Shown: positions 41,182 to 54,089, counted from the stretch's first letter. The stretch: 64,000 nt of DNA from Agromyces sp. NDB4Y10 (GCF_001620055.1 NZ_LQGY01000032.1:1-64000); one strand, 5' to 3'. Numbers and translations are program-made. Notes: generated by a model not told the origin, from the sequence alone.

Positions 41182-42207
41182 TCACGATTGCGTCGCGTCG
41201 CCGGATGTCGTCGGTGGGGTCTCGATGAGCCCGCGCGCGGTGCCCTCGTCGACGATGAGGTCGGTCACCAGTCCGGCGGCCAACGCGCCCCTCAGGCTCG
41301 GCAGCTTGGCGGCACCCGCCACCACGCAGATGCGGCGCGGCGCTCGGCGCAGCACCGCGAAGTCGGGCCCGGTCGCGCGCGCGTTGAGCGCGATGCCGTC
41401 GGTCGAGCCGTCGGCCCGGTAGAAGACGGTGGCGACATCGCCGACCACGCCGTCGCGGCTGAGCGCCTCGTAGTCGGTGCGCTCGAGGTAGCCGCCCTGG
41501 TAGACGTGGCTCGGCACCTCGGCGAAGGGGGAGCCGACGCCGAAGATCGCGACGTCCATCGCGGCCTGCAGGTCGAGCAGGCGCCGGGTGCTGCGCTCTC
41601 GCCAGAACGCCTCCTTGGTCGCCGGGTCGTCGAAGAACGCCGGCACCGGGAACTGCTGGACCCGCGCGCCGAACGCGTCGCCGAACCGGCGCAGCAGTTC
41701 GGAGGCGTAGAGGATGCCGGTGGTGCGGAGGTTGCCCGCGCCGTTGAGCTGGACGACCTCCGAGTTGTGGGTCGCCTTCGGCGCGAGGTGCCGGCTCATG
41801 GCGCTCATCGTCGAGCCCCAGGCGATGCCGATGGTCTGGTTCGAGTCGATGAACCGGTTGAGAATCCGTGCAGCAGTGAGGGCCACGCGCTCGAGGCGGT
41901 CGACGTCGCTCGCATGGTCGGGCACGGGCACGACGTGCGCGGACACCTCATGGCGCTCGAGGATCTCCTGCTCCAGCCGGCTCGGCAGGTCGAGGGGCGA
42001 GTGGATGGAGATCTCGACGAGTCCCGTCGCGCGGGCGTGGCTGAGCAGGCGCGACACCGAGGATCTCGAGGTGTGCAGCTCCTTCGCGATGGCGTCCATC
42101 GTGAGGTCCTGCAAGTAGTAGAGGTGGGCGGCGCGCAGCGCGTCGCGGGTCTTGCCGTCGGGCAGCGCGCCGTCGAGCGCGGGCCCCGTGGCATCCGTCA
42201 CCGTCAT
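41182..42207 (-). CDS. SorC/DeoR-type sugar-binding transcriptional regulator, probable glycerol regulon regulator
   Basis: A 341-residue regulator. The N-terminal helix-turn-helix (AAHLYYLQDLTMDAIAKELH then SRSSVSRLLSHARATGLVEI) is followed by the phosphosugar-binding SorC domain with IGIAWGSTMSAMSRHL, QLNGAGNLRT, and VAGAAKLPSLRGALAAGLVT. Start taken at ATG 42207 (AAGGGAG before it); an in-frame ATG at 42234 is possible. Divergent from glpD, so glycerol 3-phosphate or a glycolytic phosphosugar is a likely effector; this is inference from context. Confidence 0.87.
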   Translation of the reverse strand: MTVTDATGPALDGALPDGKTRDALRAAHLYYLQDLTMDAIAKELHTSRSSVSRLLSHARATGLVEISIHSPLDLPSRLEQEILERHEVSAHVVPVPDHASDVDRLERVALTAARILNRFIDSNQTIGIAWGSTMSAMSRHLAPKATHNSEVVQLNGAGNLRTTGILYASELLRRFGDAFGARVQQFPVPAFFDDPATKEAFWRERSTRRLLDLQAAMDVAIFGVGSPFAEVPSHVYQGGYLERTDYEALSRDGVVGDVATVFYRADGSTDGIALNARATGPDFAVLRRAPRRICVVAGAAKLPSLRGALAAGLVTDLIVDEGTARGLIETPPTTSGDATQS

Positions 42208-42219
42208 CCCGGACTCCCT

Positions 42220-42266
42220 TGCACGTTTGTTCATTCCGGTTGCAAGCATGTGCGCGTGTGCACACG
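42220..42266. promoter_or_regulatory. Operator candidates between the SorC regulator and glpD
   Basis: The minus strand carries ACAAACGTGCA (42220-42230), matched at the glpF promoter by ACAGACGTGCA (44110-44120). A perfect 12-base palindrome, CGTGTGCACACG, lies at 42255-42266, next to a glpD -10-like TATTCA (42270-42275). Confidence 0.55.
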
Positions 42267-42328
42267 ATGTATTCATCCACAGCCGGGCACCCACCGCAAC
42301 CCGGCGTGACCAGCTCGAAAGGACAGCG

Positions 42329-44080
42329 ATGTCGCCCACCACGTCGCCGACGACGCCCCGCTCCACGCCCGCCCGCCGCCCGCGCGCCGAGATCGCCGAG
42401 CTCCGCGCCCGACCGACCGCCGAGGTCGTCATCATCGGCGGCGGCATCAACGGCATCGCCACGTTCCGCGACCTCGCACTGCAGGGCGTCGACGTCGTGC
42501 TCGTCGAGCGCGACGACTTCGTCTCGGGCGCATCGGCCGCCTCGAGCCACATGATCCACGGCGGCATCCGCTACCTCGAGAACGGCGAGTTCCGGCTCGT
42601 GCAGGAGTCGGTGCAGGAGCGCAACGGCCTGCTCCGGATCGCCCCGCACTACGTGAAGCCGCTTCGCACGACCGTGCCGATCTTCTCGACCTTCTCCGGC
42701 ATCCTCTCGGCGCCCCTGCGGTTCCTCACCCACCGGCAGGGCGCGCCCACCGAGCGCGGGGCGGCCCTCATCAAGGCCGGCCTCACGATCTACGACGCGT
42801 TCTCGCGCGACGGCGGCAGCGTGCCGCGTCACCGGTTCCTCGGCCGGAAGCGGTCGCTCGCGGAGCTGCCCGCCCTGAACCCCGCGTTGAAGTACACCGC
42901 GACCTATTACGACGCCAGCATGCACGACCCGGAGCGGCTTGCCCTCGACGTGCTGCACGACGGCCTCGCCGCCGGTCCGCACGCACGTGCGGCGAATCAC
43001 CTCGAGGCCGTCGGCTTCGGCCCGGCCGGAGTGCGCGTGCGCGACGGCGTCACGGGCGACGAGTTCGACCTCGCCGCCGACGTGGTGGTCAACACGTCCG
43101 GTCCCTGGACCGACCTCACGAACGCGCAGCTCGGCCGCGAGACCCGCTTCATGGGCGGCACCAAGGGGTCGCACATCGTGCTCGACCACCCCGAGCTGCT
43201 CGAGGCCACGGGCGGTCGCGAGATCTTCTTCGAGCACGAGGACGGCCGCATCGTCCTGATCTACCCGCTGAAGGGCCGCGTCATGGTCGGCACGACCGAC
43301 CTCGAGCACGACATGCGCGAACCCGCGGTCTGCACCGAGGAGGAGGTCGACTACTTCTTCGACCTCGTCGCGCACGTTTTCCCAGGCATCCGCGTCGACC
43401 GGTCGCAGATCGTCTACCGCTTCTCGGGCGTCCGTCCGTTGCCGCGCCACGACGACACGAACCCCGGCTTCGTCAGCCGCGACTACCGCATCGAGCGAGC
43501 GGATGTCGCGGAGCGACCGGGCACGACCCTGCTGAGCCTCGTCGGCGGCAAGTGGACCACCTTCCGCGCGCTCGCCGAGCACCTCGCGGACGAGGTGCTC
43601 GGGCTCATCGGCCGCACCCGGGTGCGGTCCACCCGGGGCCTCCCGATCGGCGGCGGTGCCGGGTACCCCACGACGGATGACGCGCGGCTGGTCTGGATCG
43701 CCGGGCACGGCGACGGCGTCGGACGGGAGCGCGCCGAGCAGCTGCTCGAGCGCTACGGCACGCGCGCCGCCGCGCTCATCGCCGCGGTCGAGGACGGTCC
43801 CGAGACGCCGCTCGTCGGACACGACGGGTACAGCCGCGAGGAGATCGCCTGGATCACGCGCCATGAGCGCGTCGTGCACCTGGCCGACGTGGTGTTCCGC
43901 CGGACGAGCCTCGCCTTCACCGGCGCCCTGACGCCGGCGCTCCTCGACGAACTGGCCGACGTCGTCGGCCGGGAGCTCGGCTGGGACGAGGGGACGCACC
44001 GGGCCGAGGTCGAGGCCACGCGGCGCGTGCTCGCCGAACGGCACGGCGTGCACCTCGCCGAGCCGTCGCTGGTCGAGTAG
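42329..44080 (+). CDS. glpD: Aerobic glycerol-3-phosphate dehydrogenase
   Basis: A 583-residue FAD enzyme at the membrane face, oxidising glycerol 3-phosphate to dihydroxyacetone phosphate and feeding quinones. The FAD site is VVIIGGGINGIATFRDLALQ. SSHMIHGGIRYLENGEFRLV is the GlpD family signature, and GGKWTTFRALAEHLAD lies in the C-terminal cap region. Ribosome site GAAAGGACAG before ATG 42329; an in-frame upstream start at 42152 would run into the divergent regulator. First gene of glpD-glpF-glpK. Confidence 0.96.
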   Translation: MSPTTSPTTPRSTPARRPRAEIAELRARPTAEVVIIGGGINGIATFRDLALQGVDVVLVERDDFVSGASAASSHMIHGGIRYLENGEFRLVQESVQERNGLLRIAPHYVKPLRTTVPIFSTFSGILSAPLRFLTHRQGAPTERGAALIKAGLTIYDAFSRDGGSVPRHRFLGRKRSLAELPALNPALKYTATYYDASMHDPERLALDVLHDGLAAGPHARAANHLEAVGFGPAGVRVRDGVTGDEFDLAADVVVNTSGPWTDLTNAQLGRETRFMGGTKGSHIVLDHPELLEATGGREIFFEHEDGRIVLIYPLKGRVMVGTTDLEHDMREPAVCTEEEVDYFFDLVAHVFPGIRVDRSQIVYRFSGVRPLPRHDDTNPGFVSRDYRIERADVAERPGTTLLSLVGGKWTTFRALAEHLADEVLGLIGRTRVRSTRGLPIGGGAGYPTTDDARLVWIAGHGDGVGRERAEQLLERYGTRAAALIAAVEDGPETPLVGHDGYSREEIAWITRHERVVHLADVVFRRTSLAFTGALTPALLDELADVVGRELGWDEGTHRAEVEATRRVLAERHGVHLAEPSLVE

Positions 44081-44106
44081 CGCGCCGGAGGCGCAGGTCT
44101 CGAACT

Positions 44107-44160
44107 TGCACAGACGTGCACGTCGGACCGCCCGTTCCGGGCGGCTCCGGCGGGTACGTT
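44107..44160 (+). promoter_or_regulatory. glpF promoter region with SorC operator candidate
   Basis: TGCAC-AGAC-GTGCA (44107-44120) is an inverted repeat sharing ACARACGTGCA with the glpD-side site. TACGTT (44155-44160) is a -10 candidate about 35 bases further on. Confidence 0.5.
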
Positions 44161-44236
44161 TCATCGGGGCCGAGCGGCCCCGCCCCCGGAACCGGCCACC
44201 GACGGCGGTGGTCCGGATGAACGAAAGAAGGTCAAC

Positions 44237-44995
44237 GTGGACAATCTCGGTGTCGTGTTCCTCTCGGAACTCATCGGCACGGCCATGCTGCTGCTCCTCG
44301 GCTGCGGCGTGGTCGCCAACGTCGCCCTGGCGAAGACGAAGGGCTTCGCCGGCGGCTTCCTCATGGTCAACTTCGGCTGGGGACTCGCGGTCTTCGCGGG
44401 TGTCGTCGTCGCCTACGCCTCGGGTGCGCACCTCAACCCGGCGGTGACGCTCGGCCTCGTCGCGAACGGTGCCAGCGAGTTCGGACAGGGCGTCCCCGTG
44501 GACGTGCTCTCGGTCGTCACCTACATCGGCGCGCAGCTCATCGGCGCCTTCCTCGGCGCGACCGGCGCCTGGCTGGCCTACAAGCAGCACTTCGACGACG
44601 AGCCGGAGCCCGCCACCAAGCTCGGCGTGTTCTCGACCGGTCCGGCGATCCGCTCGTACGGCTGGAACCTCGTGACCGAGATCATCGGCACGTTCGTCCT
44701 CGTGTTCGTCGTGATCGGCTTCGGCCGCAACGGCGACGCCTCGGGCCTCGCGGCCCTCGGCGCCCTGCCCGTCGCGCTGCTCGTCGTCGGCATCGGCGCC
44801 TCGCTCGGTGGCCCGACCGGGTACGCGATCAACCCGGCTCGCGACCTCGGCCCGCGCATCGCCCACGCGGTGCTGCCCATCAAGGGCAAGGGCGGCTCGG
44901 ACTGGGCCTACTCGTGGGTGCCCGTCGTGGGCCCCATCATCGGCGGCGTCCTCGCCGGTCTCGCCGCGATCCCGCTGCTCCCGCTGCTCGGCTGA
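44237..44995 (+). CDS. glpF: Glycerol facilitator (aquaglyceroporin)
   Basis: A 252-residue major intrinsic protein with six membrane helices and two half-helices carrying HLNPAVTLG and YAINPARDLGPR. Asp after the second NPAR is the marker of glycerol-conducting rather than water-only channels. It admits glycerol for GlpK. GTG start with GAAAGAAGG just upstream. Confidence 0.94.
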   Translation: MDNLGVVFLSELIGTAMLLLLGCGVVANVALAKTKGFAGGFLMVNFGWGLAVFAGVVVAYASGAHLNPAVTLGLVANGASEFGQGVPVDVLSVVTYIGAQLIGAFLGATGAWLAYKQHFDDEPEPATKLGVFSTGPAIRSYGWNLVTEIIGTFVLVFVVIGFGRNGDASGLAALGALPVALLVVGIGASLGGPTGYAINPARDLGPRIAHAVLPIKGKGGSDWAYSWVPVVGPIIGGVLAGLAAIPLLPLLG

Positions 44996-45053
44996 CCCCG
45001 CGGCATCCGCTCACCCCCTCACCCAACCCCCCTGAACACGATGGAGTCCTCAG

Positions 45054-46564
45054 ATGGCTGACCACATCCTCGCGATCGACCAGGGCACGACCTCGTCGCG
45101 CGCGATCATCTTCGACAAGTCCGGTTCGATCGTCTCGACCGGCCAGCTCGAGCACGAGCAGATCTTCCCCAAGGCCGGCTGGGTCGAGCACGACCCGATG
45201 GAGATCTGGCGGAACACCCGCGAGGTCATCGGGCAGGCGCTCGGCAAGGCCGACCTGACCCGCCACGACATCGCCGCGGTGGGCATCACCAACCAGCGCG
45301 AGACCGCCGTCGTCTGGGATCGCACCACCGGCGAGCCCGTCTACAACGCGATCGTCTGGCAGGACACGCGCACCCAGCCCATCGTCGACCGCCTCGCGGC
45401 GGACGGCGGCGTCGAGCGCTTCAAGGCCAAGGTCGGCCTGCCGCTCGCGACGTACTTCTCGGGCACGAAGATCGTGTGGATCCTCGAGAACGTCGAGGGC
45501 GCGCGCGAGAAGGCCGAGGCCGGCGACCTGCTGTTCGGCACGACCGACACGTGGGTGCTGTGGAACCTCACCGGCGGGGTCGACGGCGGCGTGCACGCGA
45601 CGGATGTCACCAACGCGAGCCGCACGATGTTCATGGACCTCGAGACCCTGCAGTGGGACGACGAGATCCTCGGCATCTTCGGCGTGCCGCGCTCGATGAT
45701 GCCGGAGATCCGCTCCTCCTCCGAGGTGTACGGCACGGTCGAGGAGTCGAGCCTGCTGCGCGAGACGCCCATCGCCGGCATCCTCGGCGACCAGCAGGCC
45801 GCGACGTTCGGCCAGGCCGCGTTCGCCGCGGGCGAGGCCAAGAACACCTACGGCACCGGCAACTTCCTCATCTTCAACACGGGCGAGGAGATCGTCCACT
45901 CGAAGAACGGGCTGCTGACGACGGTCGGATACAAGCTCGGCGACCAGCCCGTGCACTACGCACTCGAGGGGTCGATCGCCGTCACCGGATCGCTCGTGCA
46001 GTGGCTGCGCGACAACCTCGGTCTCATCTCGTCGGCCGCCGAGGTCGAGGAGCTCGCCAAGTCCGTGGAGGACAACGGCGGGGCGTACTTCGTGCCCGCC
46101 TTCTCGGGCCTGTTCGCGCCGTACTGGCGTCCGGACGCGCGCGGTGCCCTCGTGGGCCTCACGCGCTACGTGAACAAGGGCCACATCGCCCGCGCCGCGC
46201 TCGAGGCCATCGCCTTCCAGACGCGCGACGTGGTGGAGGCCGTGAACGCCGACGCCGGCATCGACCTCACCGAACTCCGCGTCGACGGCGGCGCGACGGC
46301 GAACGACACGCTGCTCCAGTTCCAGGCCGACATCCTGGGCGTGCCGGTCGTGCGACCGGTCGTCGCGGAGACCACGGCGCTCGGTGCCGCGTACGCCGCC
46401 GGGCTCGCGGTCGGGTTCTGGTCGGACCTCGACGACCTCGCCAAGAACTGGCAGGAGGACCGCCGCTGGACGCCGTCGATGGACGCCGACGAGCAGGGCC
46501 GCCTGGTCCGCAACTGGAAGAAGGCCGTCACGAAGACCCTCGACTGGGTCGACGACGACGTCCG

Positions 46565-46568
<4 letters not shown>
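45054..46568 (+). CDS. glpK: Glycerol kinase
   Basis: A 504-residue FGGY-family kinase converting glycerol to glycerol 3-phosphate. Landmarks are [25 protein letters not shown], the substrate-site [41 protein letters not shown], and the C-terminal [20 protein letters not shown]. It starts 59 bases after glpF. Its stop codon shares CTAG with the stop of the opposing HAD gene. Confidence 0.97.
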
Positions 46569-49228
<2,660 letters not shown>

Positions 49229-49235
49229 GCCTTCG

Positions 49236-49241
49236 ATCCTA
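49236..49241 (-). promoter_or_regulatory. -10 hexamer of xthA overlapping the stop of the YihY gene
   Basis: TAGGAT (minus strand); its first three bases are the TAG stop of the upstream membrane-protein gene, so the xthA promoter is embedded in the end of that gene. Confidence 0.45.
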
Positions 49242-50534
49242 GGCGAGCCCCCCGACGTCCCGGTTCCGGCGTCGCCCGCGCCGCCGCCGCGCGGCCGCCG
49301 CCTCGGCCGCTGCCTGATCGAGTGCCCGTTCCGCGTCGGCGACCGCGAGCTCCGCGTCGGCCAGGTCGGCCTCCGCGCGCGTCAGCCGCCGTCGGCCGCG
49401 CAGCCACCCGAACCATCCGGCCTCCTCCATGGCGTCGCGGATCGTGCGGACCTCGCGTCGACGCTCGGCCGCGTCGGCCCGGCGCTCCGCGAGCAGCGCC
49501 TCGGCCGCCCGCTGGTCCGGCGTCACCGGACGCAGCGTGTCGTTCGCGTCGGCCGTCTCGATCGCGATCCAGGCGGCGGCGACGAGGATCACGATGCTCG
49601 CGATGCGGAACCACAGCAGCAGGCCGATGAACACCGTGAACGTCGCCAGCAGTGGGTTGTTCGTCGTCGCCGTCACGAGGAAGCCGCCCAGCACGTGGAG
49701 GACGCTGAGCGCCGCCGAGCCGAGGAGCGAGCCGATCCACATGCGCCGCCACGGCACGGCCGCTCCCGAGAGGAACCGGAACAGGACGGCGAGGGCCACG
49801 GTGTCGATGACGAACACCACGACGAGCGACCCGAACCGCAGGCCGCCCGACATCACCGGCGAGGCCGCTTCGGCCGAGAGGCCCAGAAGGTCGAGGAACG
49901 CGTCGAGGAGGGTCGTGGCGACGATCGAGAGCAGGGCAGCCACGACGAGGGCGATGCCGAAGCCGAGCGCTGCGAGGAAGTCGCGCGCCTTGAGCAGGAC
50001 GTACGGTCGGTCGTCGCGCGGCAGGCCGAAGGTGCTCCGCACCGCGAGCCTCGTATAGGTGATCCAGCTGATCGCCGTCCAGATCAGGCCCGCGAGGGCC
50101 ACGGCGCCCGTCAGGCCGAAGAGGCTCGTGCTCGCCTCGGTCACGTCGACGAGGTCGTCCGTCGTGATGAGGCCCTTCGGGCCGATGAGTCCGGGCGCGT
50201 AGGTGTTGATCAGCGTGATGAGGGCGTCCAGCGTGCCCGGGCTCGACACGAGCCAGAGCCCGGCGATCGCGAACGCCACGTAGATCGCGGCGAACGTCGC
50301 GAACAGCGCCTGGTAGCTCATGCCCGCCGACAGCAGGAACCCGTTGCGCTGCAGGAAGTGCCGCCAGACGCGCACGGGGAAGATCTGCATCGTGCGCCGG
50401 GTGAGCTCCGTCACGCGCGCGATCGGCTCGTCGAGGCGCAGCCTGAGCTCGCGCCCGTTCACCGGCTCCGCGCGGGGCGCCACCGCGGCGCCGCTCGCGT
50501 CGCCGTCGGGTCGCCCCGCTCCGCGTCGTCCCAC
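49239..50534 (-). CDS. YihY/BrkB-family inner-membrane protein
   Basis: A 431-residue protein with a charged N-terminus, the YihY core (HFLQRNGFLLSAGMSYQALF and FGLTGAVALAGLIWTAISWI) and about six helices, then a charged Ala/Arg/Glu coiled-coil tail. The family was long called ribonuclease BN in error; function is unclear, with membrane transport or virulence-related roles proposed. GTG 50534 follows TAGGGT (minus strand, 50541-50546) by six bases, a leaderless pattern. Confidence 0.87.
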   Translation of the reverse strand: MGRRGAGRPDGDASGAAVAPRAEPVNGRELRLRLDEPIARVTELTRRTMQIFPVRVWRHFLQRNGFLLSAGMSYQALFATFAAIYVAFAIAGLWLVSSPGTLDALITLINTYAPGLIGPKGLITTDDLVDVTEASTSLFGLTGAVALAGLIWTAISWITYTRLAVRSTFGLPRDDRPYVLLKARDFLAALGFGIALVVAALLSIVATTLLDAFLDLLGLSAEAASPVMSGGLRFGSLVVVFVIDTVALAVLFRFLSGAAVPWRRMWIGSLLGSAALSVLHVLGGFLVTATTNNPLLATFTVFIGLLLWFRIASIVILVAAAWIAIETADANDTLRPVTPDQRAAEALLAERRADAAERRREVRTIRDAMEEAGWFGWLRGRRRLTRAEADLADAELAVADAERALDQAAAEAAAARRRRGRRRNRDVGGLA

Positions 50535-50572
50535 GCGATCACCCTAGCCAGTGCGCGGCCCCGGACACGACG

Positions 50573-50604
50573 ACGGGCCCGGCGTCCGCTGACGCCGGGC
50601 CCGT
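50573..50604 (-). terminator. Terminator hairpin of the sdh operon
   Basis: ACGGGCCCGGCGTC (50573-50586) pairs perfectly with GACGCCGGGCCCGT (50591-50604) around the loop CGCT, 18 bases past the sdhB stop. Confidence 0.75.
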
Positions 50605-50621
50605 GCCGTCGGTGCTGCCCG

Positions 50622-51389
50622 CTAGGGCTTGCCGCGCATGATCGCCTGCTTGACCTCGGCGATGGCCTTGGTGACCTCGATGCCGCGGGGGCACGCGTCG
50701 GTGCAGTTGAAGGTCGTGCGGCAGCGCCACACGCCCTCCTTGTCGTTCAGGATGTCGAGGCGAACCTTCGCCTCGTCGTCGCGCGAGTCGAAGATGAAGC
50801 GGTGCGCGTTCACGATCGCCGCGGGGCCGAAGTACTGCCCGTCGGTCCAGAACACCGGGCACGACGAGGTGCAGGCGGCGCAGAGGATGCACTTGGTGGT
50901 GTCGTCGAACCGCGCGCGCGAGGCGACGTCCTGGATGCGCTCCTTGCCCGGCTCCGGGGTGGTGCGCGCCTGCAGGAACGGCTGCACCTCGCGGTAGCTC
51001 GCGAAGAACGGCTCCATGTCGACGACGAGGTCCTTCTCGAGCGGCAGGCCCTTGATCGCCTCGACGTAGATCGGCTTCGAGATGTCGAGGTCCTTGATCA
51101 GCGTCTTGCAGGCGAGGCGGTTGCGGCCGTTGATGCGCATGGCGTCCGAGCCGCAGATGCCGTGCGCGCACGACCGGCGGAAGGTGAGCGAGCCATCCTG
51201 CTCCCACTTGATCTTGTGGAGCGCGTCGAGCACCCGGTCGGTCGCGTACATCTCGACGTCGAAGTCCTGCCAGCGCGGCTCCGAGTCGACCTCGGGGTCG
51301 TAGCGGCGGATCAGGAACGTGACGGTGAAGGACTGGATCGCGGCATCCGCCGACCCGGCCGACGTGTTCTCGAGCGTGGCGGTCGTCAC
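50622..51389 (-). CDS. sdhB: Succinate dehydrogenase iron-sulfur subunit
   Basis: A 255-residue electron-transfer subunit. The [2Fe-2S] site is CAHGICGSDAM with a later Cys in NRLACKTL. The [4Fe-4S] and [3Fe-4S] ligands are CILCAACTSSCPV and CRTTFNCTDACPRGI. Last gene of sdhC-sdhD-sdhA-sdhB. Confidence 0.97.
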   Translation of the reverse strand: MTTATLENTSAGSADAAIQSFTVTFLIRRYDPEVDSEPRWQDFDVEMYATDRVLDALHKIKWEQDGSLTFRRSCAHGICGSDAMRINGRNRLACKTLIKDLDISKPIYVEAIKGLPLEKDLVVDMEPFFASYREVQPFLQARTTPEPGKERIQDVASRARFDDTTKCILCAACTSSCPVFWTDGQYFGPAAIVNAHRFIFDSRDDEAKVRLDILNDKEGVWRCRTTFNCTDACPRGIEVTKAIAEVKQAIMRGKP

Positions 51390-51390
51390 G

Positions 51391-53202
51391 TCAGTACTTC
51401 CTCTCCATGGGCTGGTATCGGGTGATCGTCACCGGCTTCCAGTCGAGCCGGATGTGGTCGGAGGCGATCGACGAGTGGGGGTCGCCCGACAGGTAGGCCA
51501 TCGTGTGCTGCATGAACCGCTCGTCGTCGCGGTCGGGGAAGTCGTCGCGCATGTGGCCGCCGCGGCTCTCCTCGCGGTTCGCGGCGGACTCGACGACGAC
51601 CTCGGCGAGGTCGAGCAGGAAGCCGAGCTCGACGGCCTCGAGCAGGTCGGTGTTGAACCGCTTCCCCTTGTCTTGCACGGCGATGTTGCGGTAGCGCTCG
51701 CGCAGGCCGGCGATGACGGATGCCACGTGCGCGAGGGACTCCGCGGTGCGGAACACCTGCGCGCCCTTGTCCATCTCGTCCTGGAGCTCCTTGCGGATGG
51801 CGGCGATGCGCTCGGTGCCGTTCGAGTCGCGGAGCATCTCGAGCATGCGGCGCACGTCGCCGGCCGGGTCGGGCGGGAGCGGCGTGAAGTCGACGCCGGA
51901 GTTGACGTACTCGACCGCGTTGCGACCGGCGCGCTTGCCGAAGACGTTGATGTCGAGCAGCGAGTTCGTGCCGAGGCGGTTGGAACCGTGCACGGAGACG
52001 CAGGCGCACTCGCCGGCCGCGTAGAGGCCCGGCACGACGGTGGTGTTGTCGCGGAGCACCTCGGCGTTGACGTTGGTCGGGATGCCGCCCATGGCGTAGT
52101 GCGCGGTCGGCATCACGGGCACGGGCTCGTAGACCGGATCGACGCCGAGGTAGGTGCGGGCGAACTCGGTGATGTCGGGCAGCTTGGTCTCGAGGACCTC
52201 GGCGCCGAGGTGCGTGCAGTCGAGCAGCACGTAGTCCTTGTTCGGACCGGCGCCGCGGCCCTCCGCGACCTCCTGCACCATGCATCGGGCGACGATGTCG
52301 CGCGGCGCGAGGTCCTTGATGGTCGGGGCGTAGCGCTCCATGAACCGCTCGCCGGACGCGTTGCGGAGGATCGCGCCCTCGCCGCGCGCGCCCTCGGTGA
52401 GGAGGATGCCGAGTCCGGCGAGCCCGGTCGGGTGGAACTGGAAGAACTCCATGTCCTCCAGCGGCAGGCCCTTGCGCCAGATGATGCCGACGCCGTCGCC
52501 CGTGAGCGTGTGGGCGTTCGACGTCGTCTTGTAGATCTTGCCGAAGCCGCCGGTCGCGAAGATCACGGCCTTGGCCTGGAAGACGTGCAGCTCGCCGGTC
52601 GCCAGCTCGTAGGCGACGACGCCCGACGGCTGGGGGACGCCGTCGACCTCGGTCATGACCAGGTCGAGCGCGTAGAACTCGTTGTAGAACTCGATGCCGA
52701 GCTTGACGCAGTTCTGGAACAGCGTCTGCAGGATCATGTGGCCCGTGCGGTCGGCCGCGTAGCACGCGCGGCGGACCGGCGCCTTGCCGTGGTCGCGCGT
52801 GTGGCCGCCGAACCGCCGCTGGTCGATCTTGCCGTCGGGCGTGCGGTTGAACGGCAGGCCCATGTTCTCGAGGTCGATGACCGCGTCGATCGCCTCGCGC
52901 GCGAGGATCTCGGCCGCATCCTGGTCGACGAGGTAGTCACCGCCCTTGACGGTGTCGAACGTGTGCCACTCCCAGCTGTCCTCCTCGACGTTCGCGAGGG
53001 CGGCCGCCATGCCGCCCTGCGCCGCGCCCGTGTGCGAGCGGGTCGGGTAGAGCTTCGAGATGACGGCGGTGCGCGCGCCGGGGCCGGCCTCGATCGCGGC
53101 GCGCATGCCGGCGCCGCCGGCGCCCACGATGACGATGTCGAACTGGTGGTGGTGCACGCCGTCGACGATCGTCGACTCGGCGCTGGCGTTCTGGGGGTTC
53201 AC
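51391..53202 (-). CDS. sdhA: Succinate dehydrogenase flavoprotein subunit
   Basis: A 603-residue subunit oxidising succinate to fumarate. FAD is bound at [17 protein letters not shown], with the covalent-attachment His in [11 protein letters not shown]. The active-site region is [20 protein letters not shown] and RCMVQEV, and the C-terminal [12 protein letters not shown] is typical. GTG start; it lies seven bases after sdhD and one base before sdhB. Works in the TCA cycle and the respiratory chain. Confidence 0.97.
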   Translation of the reverse strand: MNPQNASAESTIVDGVHHHQFDIVIVGAGGAGMRAAIEAGPGARTAVISKLYPTRSHTGAAQGGMAAALANVEEDSWEWHTFDTVKGGDYLVDQDAAEILAREAIDAVIDLENMGLPFNRTPDGKIDQRRFGGHTRDHGKAPVRRACYAADRTGHMILQTLFQNCVKLGIEFYNEFYALDLVMTEVDGVPQPSGVVAYELATGELHVFQAKAVIFATGGFGKIYKTTSNAHTLTGDGVGIIWRKGLPLEDMEFFQFHPTGLAGLGILLTEGARGEGAILRNASGERFMERYAPTIKDLAPRDIVARCMVQEVAEGRGAGPNKDYVLLDCTHLGAEVLETKLPDITEFARTYLGVDPVYEPVPVMPTAHYAMGGIPTNVNAEVLRDNTTVVPGLYAAGECACVSVHGSNRLGTNSLLDINVFGKRAGRNAVEYVNSGVDFTPLPPDPAGDVRRMLEMLRDSNGTERIAAIRKELQDEMDKGAQVFRTAESLAHVASVIAGLRERYRNIAVQDKGKRFNTDLLEAVELGFLLDLAEVVVESAANREESRGGHMRDDFPDRDDERFMQHTMAYLSGDPHSSIASDHIRLDWKPVTITRYQPMERKY

Positions 53203-53209
53203 GTGACTC

Positions 53210-53656
53210 CTATGCGGCGGGGCAGAACGAGGGGAGCAGGTCGGCGGGCGATCCGGCGGGGCACGGGTCGAAGGTGAACACGACCAGCGTGCCGAGCACG
53301 AGCAGCACGGCGACGGATGCCACGAGCGCGAGCTTCAGCACCTTCTGCACGGTGCCCGGGTTCGTGTAGTCGTTGATCAGCGTGCGCATGCCGTTGGCGC
53401 CGTGGATCAGGGCCAGCCACAGCATGAGGACGTCCCACCACTGCCAGAACGGCGAGGCCCACTTGCCGGCGACGAAGCCGAAGTCGATCGCCTTCACGCC
53501 CTCGCCGACCATGAGGTTGGCGAAGAGGTGGCCGAAGATGAGCACGAGGAGGATCACGCCGGAGGCGCGCATGTAGATCCAGCCCCACTTCTCGACGTTG
53601 ACGCCGCGGCGAGGCGCCGGCCGTGCGGGGGTGCGCGGGGATTCGATGACGGTCAT
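53210..53656 (-). CDS. sdhD: Succinate dehydrogenase hydrophobic anchor subunit
   Basis: A 148-residue protein with three membrane helices, including [20 protein letters not shown] (heme-side His) and [20 protein letters not shown], a signature of actinobacterial SdhD. It anchors SdhAB and helps form the quinone site. Position between sdhC and sdhA supports the call. Confidence 0.92.
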   Translation of the reverse strand: MTVIESPRTPARPAPRRGVNVEKWGWIYMRASGVILLVLIFGHLFANLMVGEGVKAIDFGFVAGKWASPFWQWWDVLMLWLALIHGANGMRTLINDYTNPGTVQKVLKLALVASVAVLLVLGTLVVFTFDPCPAGSPADLLPSFCPAA

Positions 53657-53666
53657 CTCGGCGCTC

Positions 53667-54089
53667 CTAGTGGCTGAAGACGTTGATGAGGTGGCGCGGG
53701 GTGAACGCGAGCATGGTCAGCACCCACAGGCCGATGACGACGTAGAAGAGGACCTTCTGGTTGCGCGTGGCCCACGACCAGAAGTCGACGAGGATGACGC
53801 GGATGCCGTTGTACGCGTGGAAGACGATGGCTCCCACGAGCGCGACCTCGCCGAGGCCCATGATGGGCGTCTGGTAGGCGGCGATCACCGCGTTGTACGC
53901 CTCGGGGCTCACGCGGACCAGCGAGGTGTCGAGGATGTGCACGAGGAGGAAGAAGAAGATCGCGACTCCCGTGATCCGGTGCAGCACCCACGACCACATA
54001 CCCTCGCGGCCGCGGTAGAGCGTGCCGCCCGGCTTCTCGGTCGCCGGCTTCTCGGGTGCGGTCGGGGTCCGTGTCGTCGTTGTTGACAT
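53667..54089 (-). CDS. sdhC: Succinate dehydrogenase cytochrome b556 subunit
   Basis: A 140-residue three-helix subunit with the family signature SWVLHRITGVAIFFFLLVHI (Ser/Arg quinone site, His heme ligand) and HAYNGIRVILVDFW. I choose ATG 54089 because AGGAGGG sits at the right distance; a TTG two codons upstream is less likely. Expression appears to begin from TAGACT (minus strand, 54156-54161), leaving a leader of about 60 bases. Confidence 0.94.
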   Translation of the reverse strand: MSTTTTRTPTAPEKPATEKPGGTLYRGREGMWSWVLHRITGVAIFFFLLVHILDTSLVRVSPEAYNAVIAAYQTPIMGLGEVALVGAIVFHAYNGIRVILVDFWSWATRNQKVLFYVVIGLWVLTMLAFTPRHLINVFSH

